Both the position numbers and the translations under genes were made by a program. The notes under the pieces were generated by a model, which had not been told where the DNA came from, searched no databases, and saw only the letters and a list, made by a program, of their open reading frames with translations. Of a stretch of DNA of 64,000 bases, positions 43,011-51,755 are shown piece after piece (within the stretch, counting starts at the first letter, position 1; the number at the start of each line of letters is the position of its first letter). This stretch comes from Microbacterium sp. lyk4-40-TSB-66 (lineage in GTDB: Bacteria > Actinomycetota > Actinomycetes > Actinomycetales > Microbacteriaceae): contig NZ_JARVRW010000002.1 of NCBI RefSeq assembly GCF_030209475.1, forward strand, positions 124,001 through 188,000, given 5' to 3'.

Positions 43011-44600
43011 ATGACCACCGACACCGCGGCGCGCACCGACCGAACGGCTCGAGTGCGCCGCCCCCACGCCTGGATCTGGGCGGCTTTCGCCGGCATCGCG
43101 TCGGCCGCCGTCCTCCTCGCCGTCGCGGAGCTGTTCGCCGCGCTCGTCGCACGCTCGGCCAGCCCGGTGCTGGCGGTCGGCTCGTTCATCGTCGACATCG
43201 TGCCGCGTCCGTTGAAGGAGCTCGCGATCACGCTGTTCGGGGAGACCGACAAGATCGCACTCCTGGCGGGCGTCGGCGTGGGTGCGGCCGTCGCCGCGGC
43301 CGTCGCCGGCATCGCACAGTACCGGTTCCGTCCGGTCGGCGCGGTGCTCATCGGCATCGGCGGAGTCCTCGCCACCGCCGCCATCATCACCCGCACGGGG
43401 GCCGGAGCCCTCGCGTGGCTGCCCCCGGTCCTCGGCACGATCGCCGGGATCTTCGTCCTCGTCTTCGCCGTCGCGCGCCTGAAGCGGTGGGTCGCCGCGG
43501 TCCGCGAGGACGACGCGCGGGTCGCCGGCACGAACCGCCGTCAGTTCCTCCTCTTCACGGGCATCACGACCGCCGGCGCCGTCATCGTCGGCGTCGGTTC
43601 CCGCATCCTCAACGCCACCACCTCCTCGGTCGCTGCGGCGCGCGACGCGTTGCGACTCCCCGCGGCGCGCACGACCGTCACGGTGCCCGACGGGGCGAGC
43701 TGGCAGATCGACGGCCTCACGCCGATCATCACGCCCAACGACGACTTCTACCGCGTCGACACCGCTCTGAGCGTTCCCAACGTCGACCCGACCACGTGGA
43801 GCCTGTCGATCGACGGGATGGTCGACAACCCGATCGAGCTGAGCTTCGACCAGCTGGTGGGGATGGGCCTCGACGAGTACGGCGTGACCCTCACCTGCGT
43901 CTCGAACGAGGTCGGCGGCGGCCTGGTCGGCAACGCCATCTGGACCGGTGTCCCGATCCGCGACGTACTGCGCATGGCGGGCGTTCAGGCCGACGCCGAC
44001 ATGGTGCTGTCGGAGAGTGTCGACGGCTACACGGCATCCACTCCCCTGTCGGCGCTGACCGACGACAACCTGGACGCCATCTTCGCGGTCGCCATGAACG
44101 GCGACCCCCTGCCGTTCGACCACGGGTTCCCCGTGCGCATGGTCGTCCCGGGCCTTTACGGCTACGTGTCGGCGACGAAGTGGGTCACCAAGCTCACCGT
44201 GACGCGCTTCGATCGCGACGAGGCGTACTGGACCCCGCGCGGCTACTCGGCCGAGGCCCCCATCAAGATGTCCTCGCGCGTCGACACCCCCAAGATCGGT
44301 GCGCCGGTCGCTTCCGGTGCGATCGTCATCGCCGGCATGGCATGGGCGCAGCCCGTGGGTGTCGCGAAGGTCGAGGTCAGCATCGACGACGGCGACTGGC
44401 AGGAGACGCAGCTGTCCACCCCGATCAACGACCAGTCGTGGGTGCAGTGGAAGCTGGACTGGAACGCCGACCCCGGATCGCACTACATCGCGGTGCGCGC
44501 CACCGACAAGCAGGGCAACCTGCAGATCCAGGATCAGGCTCCCATCGCGCCCGACGGATCGAGCGGCTGGCAGCGCACGCTGGTGACCGTCTCGTCGTAA
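43011..44600 (+). CDS. Membrane-anchored molybdopterin-dependent oxidoreductase
   Basis: The 529-residue protein has an N-terminal membrane part of about five helices (30-165), including the RRQFLLF segment that resembles a twin-arginine remnant. A sulfite-oxidase-type molybdopterin domain (about 225-410) has the metal-ligand Cys in GVTLTCVSNEVGG and the later HGFPVRMVVPGLYGY. A C-terminal Ig-like dimerisation domain with KVEVSIDDGDWQE completes it. Known relatives are sulfite or protein-methionine-sulfoxide reductases of uncertain substrate. ATG 43011 has a GAGGAT site. Confidence 0.85.
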   Translation: MTTDTAARTDRTARVRRPHAWIWAAFAGIASAAVLLAVAELFAALVARSASPVLAVGSFIVDIVPRPLKELAITLFGETDKIALLAGVGVGAAVAAAVAGIAQYRFRPVGAVLIGIGGVLATAAIITRTGAGALAWLPPVLGTIAGIFVLVFAVARLKRWVAAVREDDARVAGTNRRQFLLFTGITTAGAVIVGVGSRILNATTSSVAAARDALRLPAARTTVTVPDGASWQIDGLTPIITPNDDFYRVDTALSVPNVDPTTWSLSIDGMVDNPIELSFDQLVGMGLDEYGVTLTCVSNEVGGGLVGNAIWTGVPIRDVLRMAGVQADADMVLSESVDGYTASTPLSALTDDNLDAIFAVAMNGDPLPFDHGFPVRMVVPGLYGYVSATKWVTKLTVTRFDRDEAYWTPRGYSAEAPIKMSSRVDTPKIGAPVASGAIVIAGMAWAQPVGVAKVEVSIDDGDWQETQLSTPINDQSWVQWKLDWNADPGSHYIAVRATDKQGNLQIQDQAPIAPDGSSGWQRTLVTVSS

Positions 44601-44714
44601 CGGGGCGCACGCGCACCGGTGCCACGGTGTCAATCGCTGTCGCACGCGGTGCCCTCTCGGGCATGATCTCCTCATGCCTTACGCCCGTGCGCTCCCCGTC
44701 CCCGGCGCGCGCGC

Positions 44715-45815
44715 ATGAGCGTCATCCCCGGCGGCGAGCCGCCGGCAGGACCCGACGACCGCGGCCCGCACACCCTGACGAGCATCCGTCGCTCGATCCC
44801 GCGCGACTGGGATGAACAGGTCGACCTGTTCGCCATCGTCAAACTCGACAGCGGCGGTTTCGTGCGGGGGTGGAACCTGGGCGCCGAACGCATCAAGGGC
44901 TACACCGAAGAACAGATCATCGGATGCCATTTCTCGCAGTTCTATCGCGAGGACGCCCGTCGCCGCGGCATCCCGGATCAGCTGCTCGCCGCGGCTCAGC
45001 GCGACGGACACGTCGAGGACACGGGCTGGCGGGTCCGCAACGACGGCAGCGAGTTCTGGGCGCGTGTGACCATCTCGGCGATCCGCAACGACCAGGGCCA
45101 GGTGCTGGGGTTCGTGAAGATCGTGCGCGACCTGACGAGCGAGAAGCGGGCGTCCGACGACCGCGCCGCCGCACGGCGTTCCCTCGCGGGCGATCTGCTC
45201 TCCCCCGCGACGGAGCTGCGCGAACACCTCGCGCAACTCGCCGAAGAGCTCGGGCCCGACCACCGAATCCTGCGGCTCGCGGCGGAGGCCGGCGATCGCA
45301 TCCTCACGGTGGCCGAGACGATCGGGGGCGTCGCCGACACCCGCGCTCGGCAGGGCCGGCGGAGCGAGACCTTCGCCGTGGTCGTGCGCGACGCGGTCTC
45401 GGTCGTGCTCCCCGGCGACACCCACGGCCGCGTCGTGTTCGGACGGATGGATGCCGTGCCCGTCTGCGCCGACGTACGGGGACTTCGAAACGCGGTCGCG
45501 CACGTGCTCGAGAACGCCGCCAAGTACTCCGACGACGTCATCGACGTCGACGCCTACGAGACCGACGAGGGCGCCGCCGTCCGCGTGCACGATCGGGGCC
45601 GCGGCATCCCCTCCGACGATCTGGCCGCGATCCTGCTGGACGGCCGTCGCGGTCGATCCGGCGCCGAGGAGGACGGCGGTCGGGGAAGCGGCCTGGCGAC
45701 CGCGCAGCGCACCGTCGGCGAGCACGGCGGCATCCTGCGCATCACCAGCGTGCCGGGAGAGGGGACGACCGTGACGATCACGATCCCCCGCTCCGACGAC
45801 ACGCTGTCGTGCTGA
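44715..45815 (+). CDS. PAS-domain histidine-kinase-like protein without a standard H-box
   Basis: The 366-residue cytoplasmic protein has a PAS domain (about 35-142: GWNLGAERIKGYTEEQIIGCHF) and a C-terminal HATPase_c domain. N-box HVLENAAKYS, G1 DRGRGIP and G2 GRGSGLATA are intact. The linker RRSLAGDLLSPATELREHL lies where the phosphoaccepting histidine should be, but the expected His-Glu pair is missing. Only His171 lies nearby. No response regulator is adjacent. It may be a sensor ATPase with altered output. ATG 44715 has no ribosome site. Confidence 0.75.
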   Translation: MSVIPGGEPPAGPDDRGPHTLTSIRRSIPRDWDEQVDLFAIVKLDSGGFVRGWNLGAERIKGYTEEQIIGCHFSQFYREDARRRGIPDQLLAAAQRDGHVEDTGWRVRNDGSEFWARVTISAIRNDQGQVLGFVKIVRDLTSEKRASDDRAAARRSLAGDLLSPATELREHLAQLAEELGPDHRILRLAAEAGDRILTVAETIGGVADTRARQGRRSETFAVVVRDAVSVVLPGDTHGRVVFGRMDAVPVCADVRGLRNAVAHVLENAAKYSDDVIDVDAYETDEGAAVRVHDRGRGIPSDDLAAILLDGRRGRSGAEEDGGRGSGLATAQRTVGEHGGILRITSVPGEGTTVTITIPRSDDTLSC

Positions 45816-45822
45816 CCGGGGC

Positions 45823-46401
45823 TCAGTCCTCGGACACGGCGAGCTCTGCGCCCGCGGCGGCGATCTCGGTCAGCGCGGCCTCACTCGAGACGGGGTGCAC
45901 GCCCGCGACGAGGTCGGTGAGCACGCGCACTCGGCGTCCGGCTGCCAGCGCGTCGAGAGCGGACGCCCGCACGCAGTAATCGGTGGCGATACCGACGACG
46001 TCGATGTCGCGGATGCCGTGGGCGTCGAGGATCCCGGCCGCGGTCTCTCCGTCGTCGGACACGCCCTCGAAGAGCGAGTAGGCGGGCTTGCCCTGCCCCT
46101 TCTTGAGGTGGTGGGTGACGCGCGTGGTGTCGAAGACGTCGTCGTAGGCGGCGCCGTACGTGCCGCCGACGCAGTGGACCGGCCACGTGTCGACGAAATC
46201 GGGTTCGGTCGAGAAGTGCCCACCGTTGTCGTCGTCACCGTTGTGCCAGTCGCGAGAGGCGACGACGAGCGCGTACTCGTCGGCGTGGGCGTCGAGGTAG
46301 CGCGAGATGCGCTCGGCGACCGCGTCGCCGCCCTCGACACCGAGGGCGCCGCGCTCGGTGAAGTCGTTCTGCACGTCGACGATGAACAGGGCACGGGTCA
46401 T
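45823..46401 (-). CDS. pncA: Nicotinamidase / isochorismatase-family hydrolase
   Basis: The 192-residue enzyme has the catalytic triad pattern: Asp in ALFIVDVQNDFTERG, Lys in HHLKKGQGKPAYSLF and Cys in VVGIATDYCVRAS. The metal-site ASRDWH and H residues are also present. It hydrolyses nicotinamide to nicotinic acid in NAD recycling. It overlaps the stop of the upstream MMPL transporter (ATGA), an unusual partner. It converges with the PAS kinase gene. Confidence 0.9.
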   Translation of the reverse strand: MTRALFIVDVQNDFTERGALGVEGGDAVAERISRYLDAHADEYALVVASRDWHNGDDDNGGHFSTEPDFVDTWPVHCVGGTYGAAYDDVFDTTRVTHHLKKGQGKPAYSLFEGVSDDGETAAGILDAHGIRDIDVVGIATDYCVRASALDALAAGRRVRVLTDLVAGVHPVSSEAALTEIAAAGAELAVSED

Positions 46402-48686
46402 GCGTCGAGCCTACGCGCGCGCCGTCCGTCCGCGCCCGGCCCCGCGATGCCGCGACCCACGGCGTCGGCATCCCTCCGCCCCAGCTCCGACGGCCACCAG
46501 ATCCGGCGGCCGAGGTCGTAGGCCAGCGCCGGCACGAGCAGCGAGCGCACGACGAAGGTGTCGAGCAGCACGCCGAAGGCGACGATGAACGCGATCTGCG
46601 CGAGGAACAGGATGGGGATGACACCGAGCGCGGCGAAGGTCGCGGCCAGCACGAGGCCCGCCGACGTGATGACGCCGCCGGTGGCGACGAGACCGCGCAG
46701 GATGCCGGGCCGTGTCCCGTGCGCGAGGGACTCCTCCCTCACGCGGGACATGAGGAAGATGTTGTAGTCCACGCCCAGGGCGACGAGGAAGACGAATCCG
46801 TACAACGGCACCGACGGGTCGGCGCCGGGGAAGCCGAAGACGCCGTCGAACACCAGCGCGCTGACCCCGAGGGCCGCGCCGAACGACACGATCACAGTTC
46901 CGATGAGGATGAGCGGAGCGACGACCGAGCGCAGCAGCGCCATCAGGATGAGCAGGATGACGACGAGCACGATCGGGATGATGAGCGTGCGGTCGCGGAT
47001 CGAGGTGTCGACCGAATCGATGTCGGTCGCCGTCACCCCGCCGACGATCGCGGTGTCCTGGCCGAGCTCGGCGGTCAGGCTCGCGCGCAGATCGCGCACC
47101 GTGTCATCGGCGGCCGCCGAGTCGGCGGTGTCGGCCAGCGTCGCCGCCACCAGCACGTCGCCGTCGGAGACGGTCGGCGCGGGGGCGGGGGTTCCGGGCG
47201 GCCCGAACGCGGTGGTCTGCAGAGCGCCGTCGGCGATCGTGACGGGCGCCTGGCCGCCGGGCGCCTCGGACGAGAGCACGCCGATGCTGTCGATCCCCGT
47301 GCTCTGCTCGAGGACGGCGACCGCTTCGGCCGCACGGTCCTCCGGCACCAGCACGTAGGCGGGGCTGCCCGAGCCGCCCGGGAAGTGCTCGGCGAGCGCT
47401 GACTGGCCATCGCGCGCCTCGGAGGCGCCGAGCACCAGATCGCTGGCGGGCACGCCGTCAGCCCGCAGCTGCGTGACACCGACGCACGCGGCCAGCAGCA
47501 CGAGGGTGCAGACGATCCACACCGGGCGTGCGCGACGCGCGACGAAGCGCGCCTGGCGCGGCCAGAGGCCCTTCGCGGGTGCGGTGAGATCGGCGGGGAG
47601 CAAGGCGGCGCCGGGCTTCGGCGCGAAGGGCCAGAACGCTGCGCGGCCGAACAGGGCGAGCAGCGCGGGCAGGAAGGTGAGGGCGGAGAGCACCGCGAAC
47701 GCGATGCCGATCGAGGCGATCGGTCCGAGCGCGCGGTTGGTCGCGAGGTCCGACAGCAGCAGGCAGAGCAGACCCGCGATGACCGTTCCCCCCGAGGCGA
47801 GGACGGGTTCCACCGCTCCCCTCCACGCTCGCACCGTGGCATCCCATCGACGCTCCCCCGATCCGATCGCCTCGCGGAACCGCGCGACGTAGAGCAGGGC
47901 GTAGTCGGTGGCGGCGCCGATCACGAGGATGAACAGGATGCCCTGCACCTGCCCGTTCAGCACCACGATGCCGGCGAAGGCGAGCCACCACACCGTCAGC
48001 AGGGCCACGCACAGCGCGAACACCGACGTCAGCAGCACGAGGATCGGCAGCAGCGGCGAGCGGTAGACGACGACGAGGATGACGAACACCGCCGCGAGCG
48101 CCACGATCAGCAGAAGACCGTCGATGCCGAGGAAACCCTTGACGAGGTCGGCGGTGAACCCCGCGGGGCCGGTGACCCAGGCGTCGACACCGCCGGGTAC
48201 GTCGCCGGCGACCGCTTCGCGCACCTGCTCCACCACCTCGCGGACTTCGCCGGAACTGTCGATCGGCACGAAGATCTGCGCCGCCTGGCCGTCGTCGGAC
48301 ACGACCGGCGGAGACGCGTCTCCCGCCACGCCGTCGATACCGGCGATGTCGGTGGCCAACGTCTGGAGGGAGGCGACCGGGGAGTCGCTGAGGGCGGTGC
48401 CGTCGGCCGTGACGGCCATGACGATCGCGGGAATGGTGTCGCCGCCGGTGAAGTCCGTCAACCGCTCGCTCACCCGCGTGGCGTCGGCCGACTGCGGCAG
48501 GAACGACGACTGATCGTTGGTGGCGACCTCGTCGACCTTTCCGAAGAACGGCCCACCGATCGACCCGCCCACCACCCACAGCAGCACGAGCAGGCTCGGG
48601 ATGCCGATCCGCAGCCAGCGCGAGACGCGGGGAGCGTGGGCGGAGCGCCGTGAACGGCGGAGGGCGGGGCGCGGCGAGTCGGACAT
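46398..48686 (-). CDS. MMPL-family RND exporter
   Basis: The 762-residue membrane protein consists of two repeats, each with one helix, a large extracytoplasmic loop and a five-to-six-helix block. RND/MMPL motifs include GAATDYALLYVARFREAI and ALGVDYNIFLMSRVREE, holding the proton-relay Asp. It exports lipids or toxic compounds. The ATG at 48686 has no ribosome site, and a TAAGCT -10-like element sits 6 bases before it. An inverted-repeat operator overlaps the promoter. The next gene, pncA, is coupled. Confidence 0.9.
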   Translation of the reverse strand: MSDSPRPALRRSRRSAHAPRVSRWLRIGIPSLLVLLWVVGGSIGGPFFGKVDEVATNDQSSFLPQSADATRVSERLTDFTGGDTIPAIVMAVTADGTALSDSPVASLQTLATDIAGIDGVAGDASPPVVSDDGQAAQIFVPIDSSGEVREVVEQVREAVAGDVPGGVDAWVTGPAGFTADLVKGFLGIDGLLLIVALAAVFVILVVVYRSPLLPILVLLTSVFALCVALLTVWWLAFAGIVVLNGQVQGILFILVIGAATDYALLYVARFREAIGSGERRWDATVRAWRGAVEPVLASGGTVIAGLLCLLLSDLATNRALGPIASIGIAFAVLSALTFLPALLALFGRAAFWPFAPKPGAALLPADLTAPAKGLWPRQARFVARRARPVWIVCTLVLLAACVGVTQLRADGVPASDLVLGASEARDGQSALAEHFPGGSGSPAYVLVPEDRAAEAVAVLEQSTGIDSIGVLSSEAPGGQAPVTIADGALQTTAFGPPGTPAPAPTVSDGDVLVAATLADTADSAAADDTVRDLRASLTAELGQDTAIVGGVTATDIDSVDTSIRDRTLIIPIVLVVILLILMALLRSVVAPLILIGTVIVSFGAALGVSALVFDGVFGFPGADPSVPLYGFVFLVALGVDYNIFLMSRVREESLAHGTRPGILRGLVATGGVITSAGLVLAATFAALGVIPILFLAQIAFIVAFGVLLDTFVVRSLLVPALAYDLGRRIWWPSELGRRDADAVGRGIAGPGADGRRARRLDA

Positions 48687-48723
48687 ATAGCTAGCTTATC
48701 TAGCGATATGGGTTCCGCGTCAA
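48685..48723 (-). promoter_or_regulatory. MMPL promoter with overlapping 25-base operator
   Basis: The inverted repeat has 10-base arms ATATAGCTAG and CTAGCGATAT, one mismatch, around a 5-base spacer (48685-48709). It covers the -10 region and the ATG. TTGACG (minus strand, 48723-48718) is a good -35. TetR or MarR repressors bind this kind of site. No such regulator gene is adjacent. Confidence 0.7.
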
Positions 48724-48727
48724 CTTC

Positions 48728-49123
48728 TCACCCGCGGACGAACAGCATCACGATGGAGACGATGAAGGCCACGAGCCCCAACGCCAGGACCCCTGCCGCG
48801 AGCAGGGACACGAACCGCACGAGCGGCGAGAAGTGCGTCAGGCGCATGCGGTGCTCGCTCCCCCGCCGGTAGAAGATGTCGATCATGTCGGCGGAACCGA
48901 CCTTGGCGTCGTCGTGCGCCGAGAGCGCCGCCTCGTTCACGCCGCCGTCGTGGTCGAACCACCGCACGACCCGTCCCTCGCCGACGCGCTCCACCACAGC
49001 CCGCGCGGGCAGCCACGTGCCGTCGGCGAGCAGGAGGAAAACCGCGGCGAGGGCGAGCAGCAGCCCCGCGCCCAGGCCCACCCACGTGAAGATCTCGATG
49101 AGGGCGTCGATCGCATTCGACAC
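48728..49123 (-). CDS. Hypothetical two-helix membrane protein
   Basis: GTG 49123 has a GGAG site and yields 131 residues. An N-terminal helix (about 12-32), a soluble loop with FDHDGGVNEAALSAHDDAKVG and a C-terminal helix (about 106-128) are seen. A longer in-frame extension upstream is rejected because it is unrelated Arg/Pro-rich sequence. It faces the same way as MMPL and ends 42 bases before that start. The function is unknown. Confidence 0.65.
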   Translation of the reverse strand: MSNAIDALIEIFTWVGLGAGLLLALAAVFLLLADGTWLPARAVVERVGEGRVVRWFDHDGGVNEAALSAHDDAKVGSADMIDIFYRRGSEHRMRLTHFSPLVRFVSLLAAGVLALGLVAFIVSIVMLFVRG

Positions 49124-49309
49124 GGGGAACTCCAGCGGGTAGCGGACGGGGCACGACCGTCGTGGGGGGCGGGCTGTCAGCCTATCGGTCGGCCCGCCGG
49201 TCCCCCGGAACCGTCCGTACCCGGGCGGGAGGGCGGCGGCCTCGGGGCCTTCTCGTCGACCGGGCGCGCCCTCGGGGGTGGGCGTCACGCGACGGCCAGG
49301 GAGCATGAA

Positions 49310-49344
49310 AAGGCCCCCACCCGGTGGAAGCGGGTGGGGGCCTT
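49310..49344 (-). terminator. Terminator of tRNA-Thr
   Basis: A perfect 14-bp stem (AAGGCCCCCACCCG with CGGGTGGGGGCCTT) and a 7-base loop lie four bases after the tRNA 3' end. They are followed on the minus strand by TTTTCAT. Confidence 0.87.
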
Positions 49345-49347
49345 CGG

Positions 49348-49420
49348 AGCCGCCTAAGGGAATCGAACCCTTGACCTATTCATTACGAGTGAATCGCTCT
49401 GCCGTCTGAGCTAAGGCGGC
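49348..49420 (-). tRNA. tRNA-Thr (CGU anticodon)
   Basis: The 73-base cloverleaf has acceptor GCCGCCT pairing with AGGCGGC, anticodon loop CTCGTAA (anticodon CGT) and T-loop TTCGATT. CCA is not encoded. Confidence 0.95.
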
Positions 49421-49497
49421 ACGTGCGCGCTGTCGCGTGCACGATCATCGAGTTTACATGCTCCAGGGCCCTCGGACGCACACGCCCGACGTGGCGA

Positions 49498-50169
49498 TCA
49501 GTAGTCTCCGCTCGCGGCCTTGTCGGCCAGGATGTCGCGGCTCGACGACAGGCCCAGACGCGTCGCTCCCGCGGCGATCATCTGCTCGGCGGCGTCCCTC
49601 GTGCGCACGCCACCCGAAGCCTTCACCTCGGCCCGATCGCCGACCGTGCGCTTCATCAACGCGACCGCGTGCGCACTCGCGCCGCCGGCCGGGTGGAACC
49701 CCGTCGAGGTCTTGACGAAGTCGGCGCCTGCGGCCACCGCCGCCTCGCACACCGCCACGATCGCCTCGTCGCTCAGCGCCGCCGACTCGATGATGACCTT
49801 GAGCACGGTGGGGGCCGGGGCGGCGGCGCGTACGGCGCGGATCTCGGCCTCTACGAGGTCGTAGCGCCCCTCGACGGCGGCGCCCACGTCGATGACCATG
49901 TCGATCTCGTCTGCGCCCTGCGAGACCGACAGCGCCGCCTCGGCCGCCTTGATCTCGGCGTGGTGCTTGCCACTGGGGAAGCCGCAGACCACGGCCAGCT
50001 TGAGTCCCGCGGGCACCTCCACCGGCAGGAACGACGGCGAGATGCAGACGCTGTAGGTGCCCAGCTCGGCGCCCTCGGCGATGAGTCGCTCGACGTCGGC
50101 GCGGGTGGCCTCGGGCTTGAGCAGGGTGTGGTCGATGTAGGTCGCCAGGTCGGCGGTGGGCGCGGTCAT
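49498..50169 (-). CDS. deoC: Deoxyribose-phosphate aldolase
   Basis: The 223-residue class I aldolase has the Schiff-base Lys in [14 protein letters not shown], the second Lys in [10 protein letters not shown] and the N-terminal [10 protein letters not shown] motif. It cleaves 2-deoxyribose-5-phosphate in nucleoside breakdown. ATG 50169 has a GGAG site. It is single, downstream of an S33 peptidase gene on the same strand with a 44-base gap. Confidence 0.95.
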   Translation of the reverse strand: MTAPTADLATYIDHTLLKPEATRADVERLIAEGAELGTYSVCISPSFLPVEVPAGLKLAVVCGFPSGKHHAEIKAAEAALSVSQGADEIDMVIDVGAAVEGRYDLVEAEIRAVRAAAPAPTVLKVIIESAALSDEAIVAVCEAAVAAGADFVKTSTGFHPAGGASAHAVALMKRTVGDRAEVKASGGVRTRDAAEQMIAAGATRLGLSSSRDILADKAASGDY

Positions 50170-50213
50170 AGGGGTCTCCTCGGGGTGTGACGAACCAAGC
50201 GTAGGTGAGGGCG

Positions 50214-51755
50214 CTACTCGCAGCGCAGCCCCGTGTCGGGCACGGTGCCGTCGACGAGGTAGTCGTCGACCGCGCCGTTCACGCACGCGTTGCCCTTGTT
50301 GTAGGCAAGGTGACCCTCGCCGACGTAGGTGACGAGCACGCCCTGCGAGAGCTGCCCTGCGAGCGCCTGCGCCTCGGTGTAGGGCGTGGCCGGGTCTCCG
50401 GTGGTGCCGAGGACGAGGATCGGCGGCGAGCCCGGCGCGGTGATCTCGGCGCGGGTGCCGGTCGGCTGCGCGGGCCACGCGGCGCACGGGTCGGGCCCGA
50501 CCCAGTACGGCGCGACGACGGGGGCCTTCTGCGCGAGCTCCGCCTCGAGAGCGGGATCATCGGTGTCGCCCTCGTCGGGGTAGTCGACGCAGTTGTAGGC
50601 GCGCAGCGCCTGCAGCGTGTTGCTCGGGTACTGCCCGTTCTCTCGACCGTTGTAGAAGTCGGCCAGTTGGAAGGCGACGGACGCGTCGCCGTTCTGCACG
50701 TCGGTGAGGGCGACCCGCAGGTACGGCCAGCTCTGGTCGCTATAGAGCGCGGCGAGGACGGCCGTGACCAGTGTGTCCGCGCCGAGGCTGCGGCCGTCGC
50801 CGTTCGTCAGCGGGCGGACGTCGACCCGCTCGAGCAGCGCGGTCAGATCGTTCATCGCGTCGTCGACGGAACCCCCGAACGGGCAATCCGAGCGCGTCAG
50901 GCAGTCGGCCATGAAGGCCCGCAACGCGTTCTCGAAACCCACGGCCTGAGCGATGCCGCTCGCGCTGCCGGGCAGGCTCGGATCGATGCCGCCATCGAGC
51001 ACCATCCGACCGACGCGTTCGGGGAACAGACCGGCGTAGGTCGCTCCGAGCAGCGAACCGTACGAGAAACCGAGATAGGAGAGCTTCGCATCGCCCAGCA
51101 CCGCGCGCAGCAGATCCATGTCGCGCGCGGCGTTCTCGGTCGAGATGTAGGGGAGGATGCCGTCGCTGCCCGCCTCGCATGCCTGAGCGAAATCGGCCTG
51201 CCGCTGCTCGAGCGCGGCGTTGCGTTCGTCGCTCCCCCGCTTTCCCGGCGGGATGTCGTAGAGGAAGGCATCCATGTCGGACGCGTCGTAGCAGGTCACG
51301 GCGGACGACTGCCCGACGCCCCTCGGGTCGAACCCGATCACGTCGTAGGAGGCGGTGAGGGTCTCGTCGGCCACGAGCGACAGCGAATCGCGCACGGTGT
51401 CGACCCCGCTGACGCCCGGTCCACCGGGATTGGTGAGCAACGACCCCAGCGGCTGACCCGACGTCGCGCGATGGCGGATCACCGCCAGCTGAAGGTCGCC
51501 GGCCGACGGATCGGCGTAGTCGCGCGGGGCGGTGACCGTCGTGCAGTCGAAGCCGACGCTGCCGCAATCGCTCCACGTCAGCGTCTGACCGTAGTAGGGC
51601 AGGAGTGGCGCCTCGACGCCGTCTGTCTGCGGGGCCAGCGAGCGCCCCGTGTCGGGCGCGACGGGCGGGATCTGCGCGTAGAGACACCCGCTCAGCACGA
51701 GAGCCAGACCCGCCACCCCCGCGATTACGGCGGACATGCGTCGGCGCAGGCTCAC
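50214..51755 (-). CDS. Secreted alpha/beta-hydrolase (S33 tripeptidyl aminopeptidase-like) lipoprotein
   Basis: The 513-residue precursor has a signal with lipobox LSGC and an alpha/beta-hydrolase core. Ser is in [10 protein letters not shown], the oxyanion region is [12 protein letters not shown], Asp is in TTGDPATPY and His in VGEGHLAYN. The C-terminal TAP-like part matches Streptomyces tripeptidyl aminopeptidases. It would clip short peptides outside the membrane. The GTG at 51755 overlaps the holB stop (GTGA). Confidence 0.87.
   Translation of the reverse strand: MSLRRRMSAVIAGVAGLALVLSGCLYAQIPPVAPDTGRSLAPQTDGVEAPLLPYYGQTLTWSDCGSVGFDCTTVTAPRDYADPSAGDLQLAVIRHRATSGQPLGSLLTNPGGPGVSGVDTVRDSLSLVADETLTASYDVIGFDPRGVGQSSAVTCYDASDMDAFLYDIPPGKRGSDERNAALEQRQADFAQACEAGSDGILPYISTENAARDMDLLRAVLGDAKLSYLGFSYGSLLGATYAGLFPERVGRMVLDGGIDPSLPGSASGIAQAVGFENALRAFMADCLTRSDCPFGGSVDDAMNDLTALLERVDVRPLTNGDGRSLGADTLVTAVLAALYSDQSWPYLRVALTDVQNGDASVAFQLADFYNGRENGQYPSNTLQALRAYNCVDYPDEGDTDDPALEAELAQKAPVVAPYWVGPDPCAAWPAQPTGTRAEITAPGSPPILVLGTTGDPATPYTEAQALAGQLSQGVLVTYVGEGHLAYNKGNACVNGAVDDYLVDGTVPDTGLRCE

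Noticed and set aside
42440-43531. A 363-codon minus-strand open frame across the DMT and molybdo-enzyme genes
   Set aside because: It crosses two real genes and their spacer and is compositionally biased Ala/Arg/Pro sequence.
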